Origin: Kiritimatiellia bacterium
Lineage (GTDB): Bacteria; Verrucomicrobiota; Kiritimatiellia; CAIQIC01; Lenti-01
DNA length: 64,000 nucleotides
Direction: 5' to 3'
NCBI GenBank assembly: GCA_028681135.1
Contig: JAQUJC010000003.1
Span: 16,263 to 80,262, forward strand
Made by a program: the position numbers and the translations under genes. The notes beneath the pieces are model-generated. The model searched no databases, was not told the origin of the DNA, and worked only from the letters and a program-made list of their open reading frames with translations. Shown here in pieces: positions 8,485 to 17,760 of this stretch. Position 1 is the first letter of the stretch, and every line of letters begins with the position of its first letter.

Positions 8485-11400
8485 GAAGTTCCTGCTCTGG
8501 GCTTTGGTTATGGGGCTGTTGGTGGCCATAATGGCCATGCCTGTATTTGGAGAAGAGGCGGGCTGCGACAACGAAGATCCGCCGGAGTGCGATCCTTGCG
8601 AACAAGAATGCGATGACAGCGAGGGTCCCAACCGCTTTGAGGTGTATTCCGGCAACGTCAAGCGCTCGGTGTCGGATTTGAGAATGGCGGTTCAGATTGG
8701 CGAACACCCCTTGGAATTCTCTCGCATGCATTCAAGCCGTTCCGTCTGGGCGGTGCAGGTCCGATCGGACTTCGTTTTCGGGCGGGCCGGAAACTGGCGG
8801 CACAGCCATCAGTGGAGCATTCTCGACGACGGAGAGATCAATGGTTGCCAAGGCTTGCAGGTCATCGCCCCCAATGGTCGAGTCAGCTACTACAACAAAA
8901 AATCAACGAATGACCTCTTCATGACCTACCTGCCGGGCACCCACTCCCGGGTATGGCCGGATGGCTCTACGAACTTCTATCTCTATAATCTGGATGGAAC
9001 GAAATACCACATCACCCAAGGCGGCGGTGTGTCGAACAAAACGTTCCGGATGGAGGGATTCTGGGATGCCCATTCCAATTGGTATGGATATGCCTACGGG
9101 GACGACGGGTATCTGACCCGCGTGACAGGCCCGAACACCAACCAGTATCTTGAGCTGGAATATCGCGACCTGGAGGGCGCCGTTGCGCCGGGCTGGGTTC
9201 GTTTCACCTATACGAATGCCCAGGCCGCCGAAGTGCTGATCCCCGGCACATGGAATGACTGGACGGGCACCCAAACCCCCATGCAGACCAACAGCAGCGG
9301 CGTGTGGGAGGCCGATGTGGAACTGGGCGAAGGATTCTTTGAATACAAGTATGCGGTAAGAAACCAGGGCAGTGGGACGTGGCAGCTGGTCGCGGACCCG
9401 GAGAACCCGCTGGTGGTCGGTCTCGATTCCAATTCCCTGGCGGTGGTCAGCGATGAACAAATCATCGAGCGTGTGACCGCCGGGGACGGCCGCAGTGTGG
9501 AGTATGTCTATGACTGGGACTGGAACAATGGGCATAAGGTGTTGGCGATGCGTCTACGCGAGGCGCAATACGGCACCGGCGAGTCCGCGCTGTACGACTA
9601 TTATTCCGCCGAGCACGACCAGTATCGCAGTATGCTGTTGAAATCGGCGGATGATCCCCATGTTGCCGGGCTGGCCCGAGCTATCTCATACACCTATCAT
9701 ACCAACCGGCTCTATTCCGGGCAGATTCACGAAGAGCGGCTTCTTTCCAGCAGCCAGCTTGTGGCGCGACTTGAATACGACCCCACCAATCATCTGCGCC
9801 GAACGGTCGTGAAGGCCGATGGCACCACCAACGAATACCTGTTCGTGTCGGGCGGGGCGAACACGGAGCAAAAAACCGACGCCGCCGGACAGACCATCCG
9901 GCGCATTCACTTTGGGGGAAACGGTATGTTGCAGGCCCGGGTGGACCCGATGGGGCGCACCTCCGTGTATACCCGCACCTGGCATTTCGGCGCGGTGTTG
10001 TCGGTTTCCAATGGGTGCGGCTGCCGGGGGGATCGCATCAATACCTATACCGATAACACCTATCCATTCTACTTGGCATCCACGGCGGATGCCGCAGGAA
10101 ACACCACCACATATCAGCGGGATACCGCCCATCGCCCAACAGCCGTCTATCATCCCGACGGGACCAGCGAATATTTTGAGTATAACGCGCATGGACAAGT
10201 GACCGTGGAAAAGCGGCGCGACGGCGCCACCTGGACCAATGTCTATGACCTTCGCGGCAGGAGAACCAGTACAACGGGGCCGGACGGAGCCTACACGGGC
10301 TTTGGATATGATGAACACGACCGCGTTTCATCCGAAACCAATGCCATGGGGCTGGTCACCACAACGGAATACAACTGGGACGGCAAACCAACACGGAAGG
10401 TGTATCCCGATTCAACAGAGGAGCTGTGGCAGTACGACCGCTACGGAAGCGTGACGCAGGCCGTCAGCCGATCCGGCGGAATCACGGTCTATGAGTATGA
10501 CGAGCGCGGCAATCAAATTCGCGTGACCGACCCCGTCGGAGCCGTGACCGAAACCACGTACGATCTCGATGGCAGGAAGGTTCTGGAAACCAGTCCGGGC
10601 GGGTTGGTCGTCAGCAACACCTATGATGCCATCGGGCGCATCATCCGGCGCACCTATTCCAGCGACCTCACCTTCGAGACGTGGACCTATGTGTATGACG
10701 GTGTCAGCACCCACACCAACCGGCTCGGATATGGCACGACAAACGCCTATAATGCGGATGGCCATCTCGCCAGCGTCACCGATGCCCGGGGCAACACGAC
10801 CCACTACACCTATGATCAGCTCGGGCGAAGAGTGGCATCCGAAAATGCCTTGGGGCAGACCACAACCCAGACCCTTGACCCGTCCGGGCGAGTCACCTCC
10901 ATCACCGATGATGACGGCCTGGTTGTGGCCAATACCTACAACGCCAACGGCCAATTAATCCTGTCCGTCCAGCGGGGCGGCATTACCAACGAATATGCCT
11001 ATGACGATACAGGTCGCAGGACCAATGTCGTGCTCAACGGCGCGACGGTTTCGATCACGGCCTATGACGCCATCGGGCGGACCGTATGGACCCGAAACGC
11101 CGATGGCGTGGTGGTGAGCAACGCCTATGATTCCGCCGGCCGGCTGCATCGCGTCTATATGACCGACGGCACCTTCACCGAGAATGTCTATTCCAATGGG
11201 TGGCGATGGAAGACGATCGATCGGGCCGGACGGACAAACATAACGGAACGCGATGCCGTAGGGCGTTTGGTCCAAACCATTGATCCTTCCGGCGGGACCG
11301 TTCAGTATCGCCATGACGCATCCGGAAACCTGACCAACTTGGTGGACCAGGCCGGCAACAACACCTTCTGGACCTACGACGCTGAAGGCCGCCAAACCCG

Positions 11401-13285
11401 CAAGACCTACGCCGACTCAACCCATTGGGATTATGAGTATGATGCGGCGGGACGCCTCACAAACCGCACCGACGCCAAAAACCAGACCACACATTACCAA
11501 TATGATGCCGTGGGCAACCTGACCAATATCAACTACCCCAACGACGCCGACGTGTCCTTCATCTACGACGCCCTGAACCGGAAAACCACGATGACGGATG
11601 GCATCGGCTCCACCACCTATGCCTACAGTTCTTGCTGCGGACTGCTGGAATCGGAGGATGGGCCGTTTGCCAACTACACATTGTACTTCGGCTATACGGA
11701 CGCCAAGCAGTTGGCCTCGGTCACTTCTGCCTTCCTGATTGTTGAGTACGACTACGACGGCCTCCAGCGTCTCCGGTCGGTAGTGGGCCCCGAAGGCACC
11801 AATACCTATTTCTACGAAGGAGCCGGAACCGCATGGCGAGACTTGCAGCTCGGCAACGGCACCGCAGTATCCCGGCATTATGACGAGTTGATGCGCCTGA
11901 CAAACATGGTCAACGCTACCGATGCCGGGGTGCTCTCATCGTTCGCCCTCACCGTGGACGACGCCGACCAGCGCACGCAGGTCATTCGCGAGGATGGCAC
12001 GAGGTATAACTACGGCTACGACGCCATCGGCCAATTGACCAACGCAGCCGCCACGCTGGCGGACGACACGCCCTGGCAGGCCTATCGGTTCGGCTACCAG
12101 TACGACTCCACAGGCAATCCCGTGGAACAGGACAAGAACGGGCTTGTGTTCAGCAACTCCTTCAACCACCTCAACCAAAACGTCGCCACCGTTCCAGGCG
12201 GGTCATTGGCGGTGATGGGGCGCGTCAACTATGCGGGCGGGACCGTGGTGGTCAATTCCGTGCAGGCGCAACTTTCGCCCGATTTGATCTTCGCGGCGAC
12301 GGGTATCCCGTTCACGCTCGGAACCAACGTGATAAATACGGTGTTTACCGATCCCTTCGGACGCTCCACAAACCGGCAGACATCCGTGGTGGTGGCCCAG
12401 AAATCCTACCAATGCGACGCCAACGGGAATCTCACGAACGATGGACGCATGGCGTATTTCTGGAACGACGAGAATCGGCTGGTGGCCGTGCGCAGCGCGA
12501 AAACGGGGGCGATGATCCAGGAGAATCGCTACGATGGGCTCGGGCGTCGGCGGGAAAAAATTGAGCATGGCGCAGACGGGATCACAACCAACCGCTACCT
12601 GTACCAGAATTGGATGGTGCTGGCGGTGACGGATGGGACTGGGAACGTGCTGGAGACCTACACCCACGGCGCCGATCTGTCCGGGCAGGTGGGCGGCGGT
12701 GCAGGGGGCATCGGCGGCATTCTGGCCTTGATGCAGGCGAACGCAACGGCCTTTTATCACTACGACTTCAACGGAAATGTCGTCCAAGTGAGCGGCAGCA
12801 ACCAAACCCAACTGGCGAAGTACACCTACGGACCTTTCGGAGAGGTGTTGCTCAAAGAGGGGGAATTCAATTCCCGATACCAGTTCAGCACCAAGGAACT
12901 GGATATGTCGACTGGGATGAATTATTACGGCTACAGATTCTACTTGTCGGAGTTGGGGCGGTGGATAAATCGGGACCCTCTTAAGGAAGCAGGTGGGATG
13001 AATTTATATGCCATGGGTAAAAATTCTCCCATAAATGGTATTGATATTGACGGAAGAAAATGGTGGGAAAAGATTCCAATAGTATGTGATATATATCACA
13101 AAGCAAAATGCATTAACGAAATGGACAAATGGTATAAAGAGTGCATCGAAAGTATTCCAGACTGTGATGAGTGCGACGACTTGGTTGATTATGTCTTTTG
13201 TGTTATGGAGCAGAAGAAAAAAACCAAAGAATGCATGGAAAAATCTCAGGATATGCTTAAAGCCTGCTTAGAAGCATGTTATTAA
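8471..13285 (+). CDS. Rhs/YD-repeat protein (1604 aa) with N-terminal CBM48/AMPK-glycogen-binding-like domain and short Cys-rich C-terminal tip
   Basis: Dozens of YD repeats (YDAxGR...), Rhs core YQFSTKELDMSTGMNYYGYRFYLSELGRWINRDP, and AAEVLIPGTWNDWTG...GVWEADVELGEGFFEYKYAV. Confidence 0.93.
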   Translation: MKSNKKFLLWALVMGLLVAIMAMPVFGEEAGCDNEDPPECDPCEQECDDSEGPNRFEVYSGNVKRSVSDLRMAVQIGEHPLEFSRMHSSRSVWAVQVRSDFVFGRAGNWRHSHQWSILDDGEINGCQGLQVIAPNGRVSYYNKKSTNDLFMTYLPGTHSRVWPDGSTNFYLYNLDGTKYHITQGGGVSNKTFRMEGFWDAHSNWYGYAYGDDGYLTRVTGPNTNQYLELEYRDLEGAVAPGWVRFTYTNAQAAEVLIPGTWNDWTGTQTPMQTNSSGVWEADVELGEGFFEYKYAVRNQGSGTWQLVADPENPLVVGLDSNSLAVVSDEQIIERVTAGDGRSVEYVYDWDWNNGHKVLAMRLREAQYGTGESALYDYYSAEHDQYRSMLLKSADDPHVAGLARAISYTYHTNRLYSGQIHEERLLSSSQLVARLEYDPTNHLRRTVVKADGTTNEYLFVSGGANTEQKTDAAGQTIRRIHFGGNGMLQARVDPMGRTSVYTRTWHFGAVLSVSNGCGCRGDRINTYTDNTYPFYLASTADAAGNTTTYQRDTAHRPTAVYHPDGTSEYFEYNAHGQVTVEKRRDGATWTNVYDLRGRRTSTTGPDGAYTGFGYDEHDRVSSETNAMGLVTTTEYNWDGKPTRKVYPDSTEELWQYDRYGSVTQAVSRSGGITVYEYDERGNQIRVTDPVGAVTETTYDLDGRKVLETSPGGLVVSNTYDAIGRIIRRTYSSDLTFETWTYVYDGVSTHTNRLGYGTTNAYNADGHLASVTDARGNTTHYTYDQLGRRVASENALGQTTTQTLDPSGRVTSITDDDGLVVANTYNANGQLILSVQRGGITNEYAYDDTGRRTNVVLNGATVSITAYDAIGRTVWTRNADGVVVSNAYDSAGRLHRVYMTDGTFTENVYSNGWRWKTIDRAGRTNITERDAVGRLVQTIDPSGGTVQYRHDASGNLTNLVDQAGNNTFWTYDAEGRQTRKTYADSTHWDYEYDAAGRLTNRTDAKNQTTHYQYDAVGNLTNINYPNDADVSFIYDALNRKTTMTDGIGSTTYAYSSCCGLLESEDGPFANYTLYFGYTDAKQLASVTSAFLIVEYDYDGLQRLRSVVGPEGTNTYFYEGAGTAWRDLQLGNGTAVSRHYDELMRLTNMVNATDAGVLSSFALTVDDADQRTQVIREDGTRYNYGYDAIGQLTNAAATLADDTPWQAYRFGYQYDSTGNPVEQDKNGLVFSNSFNHLNQNVATVPGGSLAVMGRVNYAGGTVVVNSVQAQLSPDLIFAATGIPFTLGTNVINTVFTDPFGRSTNRQTSVVVAQKSYQCDANGNLTNDGRMAYFWNDENRLVAVRSAKTGAMIQENRYDGLGRRREKIEHGADGITTNRYLYQNWMVLAVTDGTGNVLETYTHGADLSGQVGGGAGGIGGILALMQANATAFYHYDFNGNVVQVSGSNQTQLAKYTYGPFGEVLLKEGEFNSRYQFSTKELDMSTGMNYYGYRFYLSELGRWINRDPLKEAGGMNLYAMGKNSPINGIDIDGRKWWEKIPIVCDIYHKAKCINEMDKWYKECIESIPDCDECDDLVDYVFCVMEQKKKTKECMEKSQDMLKACLEACY

Positions 13286-13303
13286 TAAAGGAAGTATAAT
13301 ATT

Positions 13304-13783
13304 ATGAAAAAAGCACTCTTAAATATTATTTCGTTTGTTGTCGGAATTGCTGTTGGATATTATTATGCTTACTCGCATGCGATAACAAACATTGGCCCGG
13401 CACTCGACATTGTTGGCCATTCTTATATTGCTTACATAATGGAAACATCGGAAGCTGCGTACCGAACAGAATCACCCATAATTGCAATCTGGGCCCTTAA
13501 GCAATCTGCGGATGCCCTAAAAGAGCAGCTTGAAAAAGATTATATAAGTCCAGTATTTACAAAAGAATATCTAACAATAAATCTTATGATTAATTATGCT
13601 AGACTGGCGAAGCTAACAGAGGATCAAGACACCGAACTCTCTAATGAATATATTAATAGAGCTGTTCATCTAGTTCCCAAGCGATACAGTGAACAACCCA
13701 TGTCAAAAGGCGAGCTTTTCGATTTAATTAATAAACTAGACGATTATAAGGGAAAGGGGTCGGGGAAGGGGGCGGTCCTATAA
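13304..13783 (+). CDS. Membrane-anchored small protein; candidate cognate immunity protein for the Rhs tip
   Basis: Immediately downstream of the Rhs tip, RBS aaaggaag, N-terminal TM helix, AT-rich like the tip. Confidence 0.6.
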   Translation: MKKALLNIISFVVGIAVGYYYAYSHAITNIGPALDIVGHSYIAYIMETSEAAYRTESPIIAIWALKQSADALKEQLEKDYISPVFTKEYLTINLMINYARLAKLTEDQDTELSNEYINRAVHLVPKRYSEQPMSKGELFDLINKLDDYKGKGSGKGAVL

Positions 13784-13934
13784 TAATAATCGTGATTCTG
13801 GTTGTGGGAGATATATGGCGATGATCATGAAAGTTGCCTGGAACAAATGCAAAAGGGGGGGCTTGGTGCTCGTTTAACAAGGTGGACTTGTCGAATGAGA
13901 ACTTTGATGGGATGGAGGGGGGGTAGGATATTTC

Positions 13935-14267
13935 ATGGACTTCATATGCGGCATTCTTACGGGTCTGGTTGCGTGGGTAGTGACGACCCATCTTCTTGTG
14001 CCCCGCGTTCAATTCTCACAGGATATCGGGCGAACCTTTCCCCGGGGGAAGGTTCCGAGATATCGGGTCAAGATCCGGAACATAGGGCTCCGGTCTATTA
14101 TTGATATTCAGGTGGTCTGTCGTCTGCGCATCAAAGGGCTGGACACCGAGCCGGAAAAGACCCAGGTCATCTATATTCGAATGGGGTACGAAAGAACGCC
14201 TATGCTGGCAAAAGGAAAGGCGTTGCTGAGAAGGGGTCAGTCCTATGAAATGATGTATTGGGATTGA
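13935..14267 (+). CDS. Small membrane protein, hypothetical (possibly truncated)
   Basis: 110 aa, N-terminal TM (FICGILTGLVAWVVTTHLLV), purine-rich RBS-like sequence upstream. Confidence 0.45.
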   Translation: MDFICGILTGLVAWVVTTHLLVPRVQFSQDIGRTFPRGKVPRYRVKIRNIGLRSIIDIQVVCRLRIKGLDTEPEKTQVIYIRMGYERTPMLAKGKALLRRGQSYEMMYWD

Positions 14268-14327
14268 CAAGCTGGGAGAAGATGCGGGGGAATGGGGACA
14301 TGCCAAGGGAACCAAGAGAAAAAGGGG

Positions 14328-14455
14328 CATAAATTTATATTTTTGCTATTTTTCTCCTCTGGAACAGGTTACAAATGCCATTTTTGATGAAAAACGCTTC
14401 AAAATCGCCATTTTGGGCCTGTTTTAGCCATTTTGGGGCTGAAAATTCCATTTTT
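14328..14455. repeat. Direct repeat copy R2 (128 bp), right flank of Rhs island
   Basis: Same orientation as 6035-6162; most positions identical, including ~70 bp almost without mismatch. Confidence 0.9.
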
Positions 14456-14479
14456 CGCACTTTTTAGCTTCTTTTGAGC

Positions 14480-14523
14480 CCCGACGCCCCCGTCGGGCCT
14501 TTTCCGGGACGGGGTCGTCCCGG
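14480..14523. other. Two adjacent hairpins with complementary loops
   Basis: cccgacg-cccc-cgtcggg (14480-14497) and ccgggac-ggggtc-gtcccgg (14504-14523). Confidence 0.65.
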
Positions 14524-14561
14524 CTCCATTCGGATTGCTGTAAACGCTACGAAAAAGGTAC

Positions 14562-14608
14562 CAGTTTCATAATTTAACGTTTTTGCTATTTCCCTCTTCT
14601 GGAATGAA
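14562..14608. repeat. Partial third copy (R3) of the 5' part of R1/R2
   Basis: ccagtttcataatttaacgtttttgctatttccctcttctggaatg aligns with 6029-6073. Confidence 0.75.
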
Positions 14609-14721
14609 GGTGTCTGACCCGATGTCGCGGTGGTGTTCTTATCTCTTTGGGTTGCGGCGGCCGGGAAAAATGACCATTGGCCAATTTCGTCTTGAAGGGT
14701 AAAGTGAGTGCCGATTTTACC

Positions 14722-16137
14722 ATGACTAGCGCTTATCCCACCCCGACGGCCTCCCCGGCCACCGACAGCACACGCCAGATTGGGACCGATCCCATTTTGC
14801 CGCTGCTGCTGCGGTTTTCGGTCCCCTCCATCGTGGGAATGTTGGTCCAAGCATTCTATAACATTGTAGACCGCATGTTCATTGGCCACGGTATCGGTTC
14901 GCACGGCCTCGCCGGGGTCACCCTGAGCTTTCCGCTGATGATGATCATGGTCTCGTTTTCCATCTTGATCGGCGTCGGCGCCAACACGCTCTTTTCGATC
15001 CGCATGGGCGAAGGACGCCGGAAGGAGGCCGAGCAGATTCTGGGCAACGCCTTTGGATTGCTATTTTTCGTCCCGCTGGTGGCATCGCTGATCGCCCTGA
15101 CCCAACTGGACCCGCTTCTGCGTCTGGTGGGAGCCAGCAACGACCTGCTGCCACATGCGCGGACCTATGCCCGTATCATTCTTGCCGGGTCCGCGCTGTC
15201 CACCACCAGCCACGGGCTGGCGCACTTTGTCCGTTCCGACGGCCATCCCATCGTCGCCATGGCCTCGATGATCATCGGGGCCCTCACCAATGTCGCACTC
15301 GATGCGCTCTTCATTTTCGGGTTTGGCTGGGGCATGGCTGGTGCCGCCTGGGCCACCGTGATTTCCCAGGGCCTGGCCTTCGCCTGGTGCCTGGGCTACT
15401 TCCTCTCTCCGCGCGCCAATACCCGCCTCCAGCGCCGCAACCTACGCCTGGACTACCCAAAAATCGTCTGGCCCATGCTCGGCATTGGGTTTGCGCCATT
15501 TGCCATGACCATGGCCAACAGTCTGCTCAACGTCATCCTCAATCGCGGCCTGGGGGAATACGGCGGCGACGATGCCATTGCCATCATGGGCATTCTATCC
15601 GCGTTCATGAGCATCATTTTCATGCCGGTCTTCGGATTGACCCAGGGGGCCCAGCCGCTGATCGGCTACAACTTTGGGGCGCGTCAGTATGATCGCGTCC
15701 TGCAGCTCTTCTGGAGCACGGCCATCGCCACCACCGTCGTGATGATTCTGGGCTGGAGCATCAGCCAGCTCTTTCCCAGGCAAATCCTACGCCTGTTTCT
15801 GGCCGCCGACTCGGAGCTGGTGCCCCTCGGCGTTCATGCGCTGCGGGTTTTCACACTCGCCTTTCCCATCATCGGCTTTCCCATCACGGGCGGCCATCTC
15901 TTCCAGGCCATCGGCAAACCGATCCCCGCCGCCCTGCTGGCTCTTTCTCGCCAGATCATCTTCTTCATTCCTTTCATTCTGATTTTTCCGAAATTCTGGG
16001 GCCTCAAAGGCATCTTCTACGCCGCGCCAGCCTCCGACACCCTGACCTGTCTGATTGCCATCTTTGTCGTGAGCCATCAGTTGCGCCTCCTCCGTCGCCG
16101 CATCACCTCTTCGCCCCCCCCCCCTACCACCCCATGA
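14722..16137 (+). CDS. MATE family multidrug/Na+ efflux protein
   Basis: PLLLRFSVPSIVGMLVQAFYNIVDRMFIGHGIG... and ~12 TM helices; start approximate (ATG of MTSAYPTP). Confidence 0.9.
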   Translation: MTSAYPTPTASPATDSTRQIGTDPILPLLLRFSVPSIVGMLVQAFYNIVDRMFIGHGIGSHGLAGVTLSFPLMMIMVSFSILIGVGANTLFSIRMGEGRRKEAEQILGNAFGLLFFVPLVASLIALTQLDPLLRLVGASNDLLPHARTYARIILAGSALSTTSHGLAHFVRSDGHPIVAMASMIIGALTNVALDALFIFGFGWGMAGAAWATVISQGLAFAWCLGYFLSPRANTRLQRRNLRLDYPKIVWPMLGIGFAPFAMTMANSLLNVILNRGLGEYGGDDAIAIMGILSAFMSIIFMPVFGLTQGAQPLIGYNFGARQYDRVLQLFWSTAIATTVVMILGWSISQLFPRQILRLFLAADSELVPLGVHALRVFTLAFPIIGFPITGGHLFQAIGKPIPAALLALSRQIIFFIPFILIFPKFWGLKGIFYAAPASDTLTCLIAIFVVSHQLRLLRRRITSSPPPPTTP

Positions 16138-16583
16138 ACATCTGCACGACCTGCGGCGAACCCATTGCCCCCCATTCCACCCTTTGCCCGTTCTGTGAAA
16201 CCCCGCAACGCCCCTCCCCTGGGGCCCGTCCCGGCGGCCCACCGGTGCGCCACCTCGACCTCGAAGCGGGCCTGCCGACTGTCGCCGAAGCTCTCCAGCG
16301 GCTGGAAAGCCAGCTTGCCCGCGCCCGTGCGGATGGCGTCCGCGTCGTCCGCGTCGTTCATGGTTGGGGCTCTGCCACCGGCGGCGGGGGACGCATCCGC
16401 GCCGCCGCGCGGCGATGGCTTCAGGAACGCTACGATGCCGGCCATCTGCGTACGGTTTTCTTCGGCGACCATTTCACCCATACCAGCCCCGACGGCCGCG
16501 ATTTCATCCGCCGCCATCCCGCCCTGCGTGCCAGCGAACGCAGCGATCGCCACAATCCCGGCATCACCTTTGTGGAGCTTTAA
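16134..16583 (+). CDS. Zinc-ribbon plus Smr-like domain protein
   Basis: CTTCGEPIAPHSTLCPFC ribbon and VVRVVHGWGSATGGGGRIRAAARRWL Smr-like signature; start overlaps MATE stop. Confidence 0.65.
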   Translation: MNICTTCGEPIAPHSTLCPFCETPQRPSPGARPGGPPVRHLDLEAGLPTVAEALQRLESQLARARADGVRVVRVVHGWGSATGGGGRIRAAARRWLQERYDAGHLRTVFFGDHFTHTSPDGRDFIRRHPALRASERSDRHNPGITFVEL

Positions 16584-16675
16584 AACACACCCCGCCCAGC
16601 CCGTCCGCCCACTGGGCGGCCCCGACTTTATTTTCCAAGCTGGAAAGATGAGCGGATTTCGCCCATAAAGACCCC

Positions 16676-17737
16676 ATGAAGAAATCCAAGATGCCCCCCC
16701 CCCCCATTCGCGCCCTCTATGCCGTGCTGCTGATCACGGGCGGCTTACTGCTCTGGCTGCTGGCTCAGCCGAAACCCGGCGTACGGATTCGCCACCTCAA
16801 GCCGGTACTGGCACCGGATGCCCCCCCGGCCTCCGTCATGCCATCGCGCCTTCGCGTGGCGACCTACAACATCGAGCACTTCACCGATGCCCGCGACGAT
16901 GGTCCCGAGCGGACCCCCGCACAATTCATCGCCCAGGCGCAAGGTGCCGCCGCCATTATCGCCGAGGCCAACCCCGACATCCTGATGCTGCAGGAAGTTG
17001 AAAATGCCCGCGTATTGATTTATCTGAACGAACAGCTCCCCCAGCCCTACCCGTATATTTATGTCACCGACCTACGCCGCTCCAGTGGCGCGCGCGATTC
17101 GCTTAATCTCGCCCTGCTCTCGCGCCTGCGCCCCTGGCAGGTGCGCCAGTTGGGCTTTCAGGCCCTATCCGGCAGCGCCAGCCCCACCCGCGGAACTTTA
17201 GCGGCCACCTTCCCCCTCGCCGACGGCACAGCGCTGATGACCTATAACATCCATTTAAAGTCCAATTACGGCGACGCCCCGCGCAATCAAGCCCAACGCG
17301 GAGTGGCGCTGCATCTCCTTGGTGCCGATGTGGTGACGCAAACCTTCCGCAACACCCCCCGCCCCACCTTCACCCTCGTTCTGGGGGACACCAATGTGGA
17401 CCCGGACACACCCCAATTCGCCGACGATCCCTCGCTGGATCCCTTGGCCGGTGGATTCGTGGACCTGTGGCGCGGACGCCCCATCGAAGAACGCACCACC
17501 ATCCCCTCCCGCGCTGCTGGCGAAACAGGCGACCCGCTGCTGGTCTTTCCGCCGTCCGCCTTTGATCGTGTCTTCGCCTCAAAGAATTTTCTACAGGATG
17601 GCCCCTGGCGCATTGGCCCCCCCGCTGTCCTCCAAAAAGGAACCGCCACCCACGACAATTCAATTAAACCGGGCACAGACGGCCATATGTCGGACCACTA
17701 TCTCGTCTATGTGGATCTAACCCCCACCCACAACTGA
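16676..17737 (+). CDS. Endonuclease/exonuclease/phosphatase (EEP) family secreted or membrane-anchored protein
   Basis: RVATYNIEHF, DILMLQEVENA, LGDTNVDPDTP, MSDHYLVYVDL motifs; N-terminal TM. Confidence 0.88.
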   Translation: MKKSKMPPPPIRALYAVLLITGGLLLWLLAQPKPGVRIRHLKPVLAPDAPPASVMPSRLRVATYNIEHFTDARDDGPERTPAQFIAQAQGAAAIIAEANPDILMLQEVENARVLIYLNEQLPQPYPYIYVTDLRRSSGARDSLNLALLSRLRPWQVRQLGFQALSGSASPTRGTLAATFPLADGTALMTYNIHLKSNYGDAPRNQAQRGVALHLLGADVVTQTFRNTPRPTFTLVLGDTNVDPDTPQFADDPSLDPLAGGFVDLWRGRPIEERTTIPSRAAGETGDPLLVFPPSAFDRVFASKNFLQDGPWRIGPPAVLQKGTATHDNSIKPGTDGHMSDHYLVYVDLTPTHN

Positions 17738-17760
17738 CGCTACGCCCCCCCCCTTCCGGC

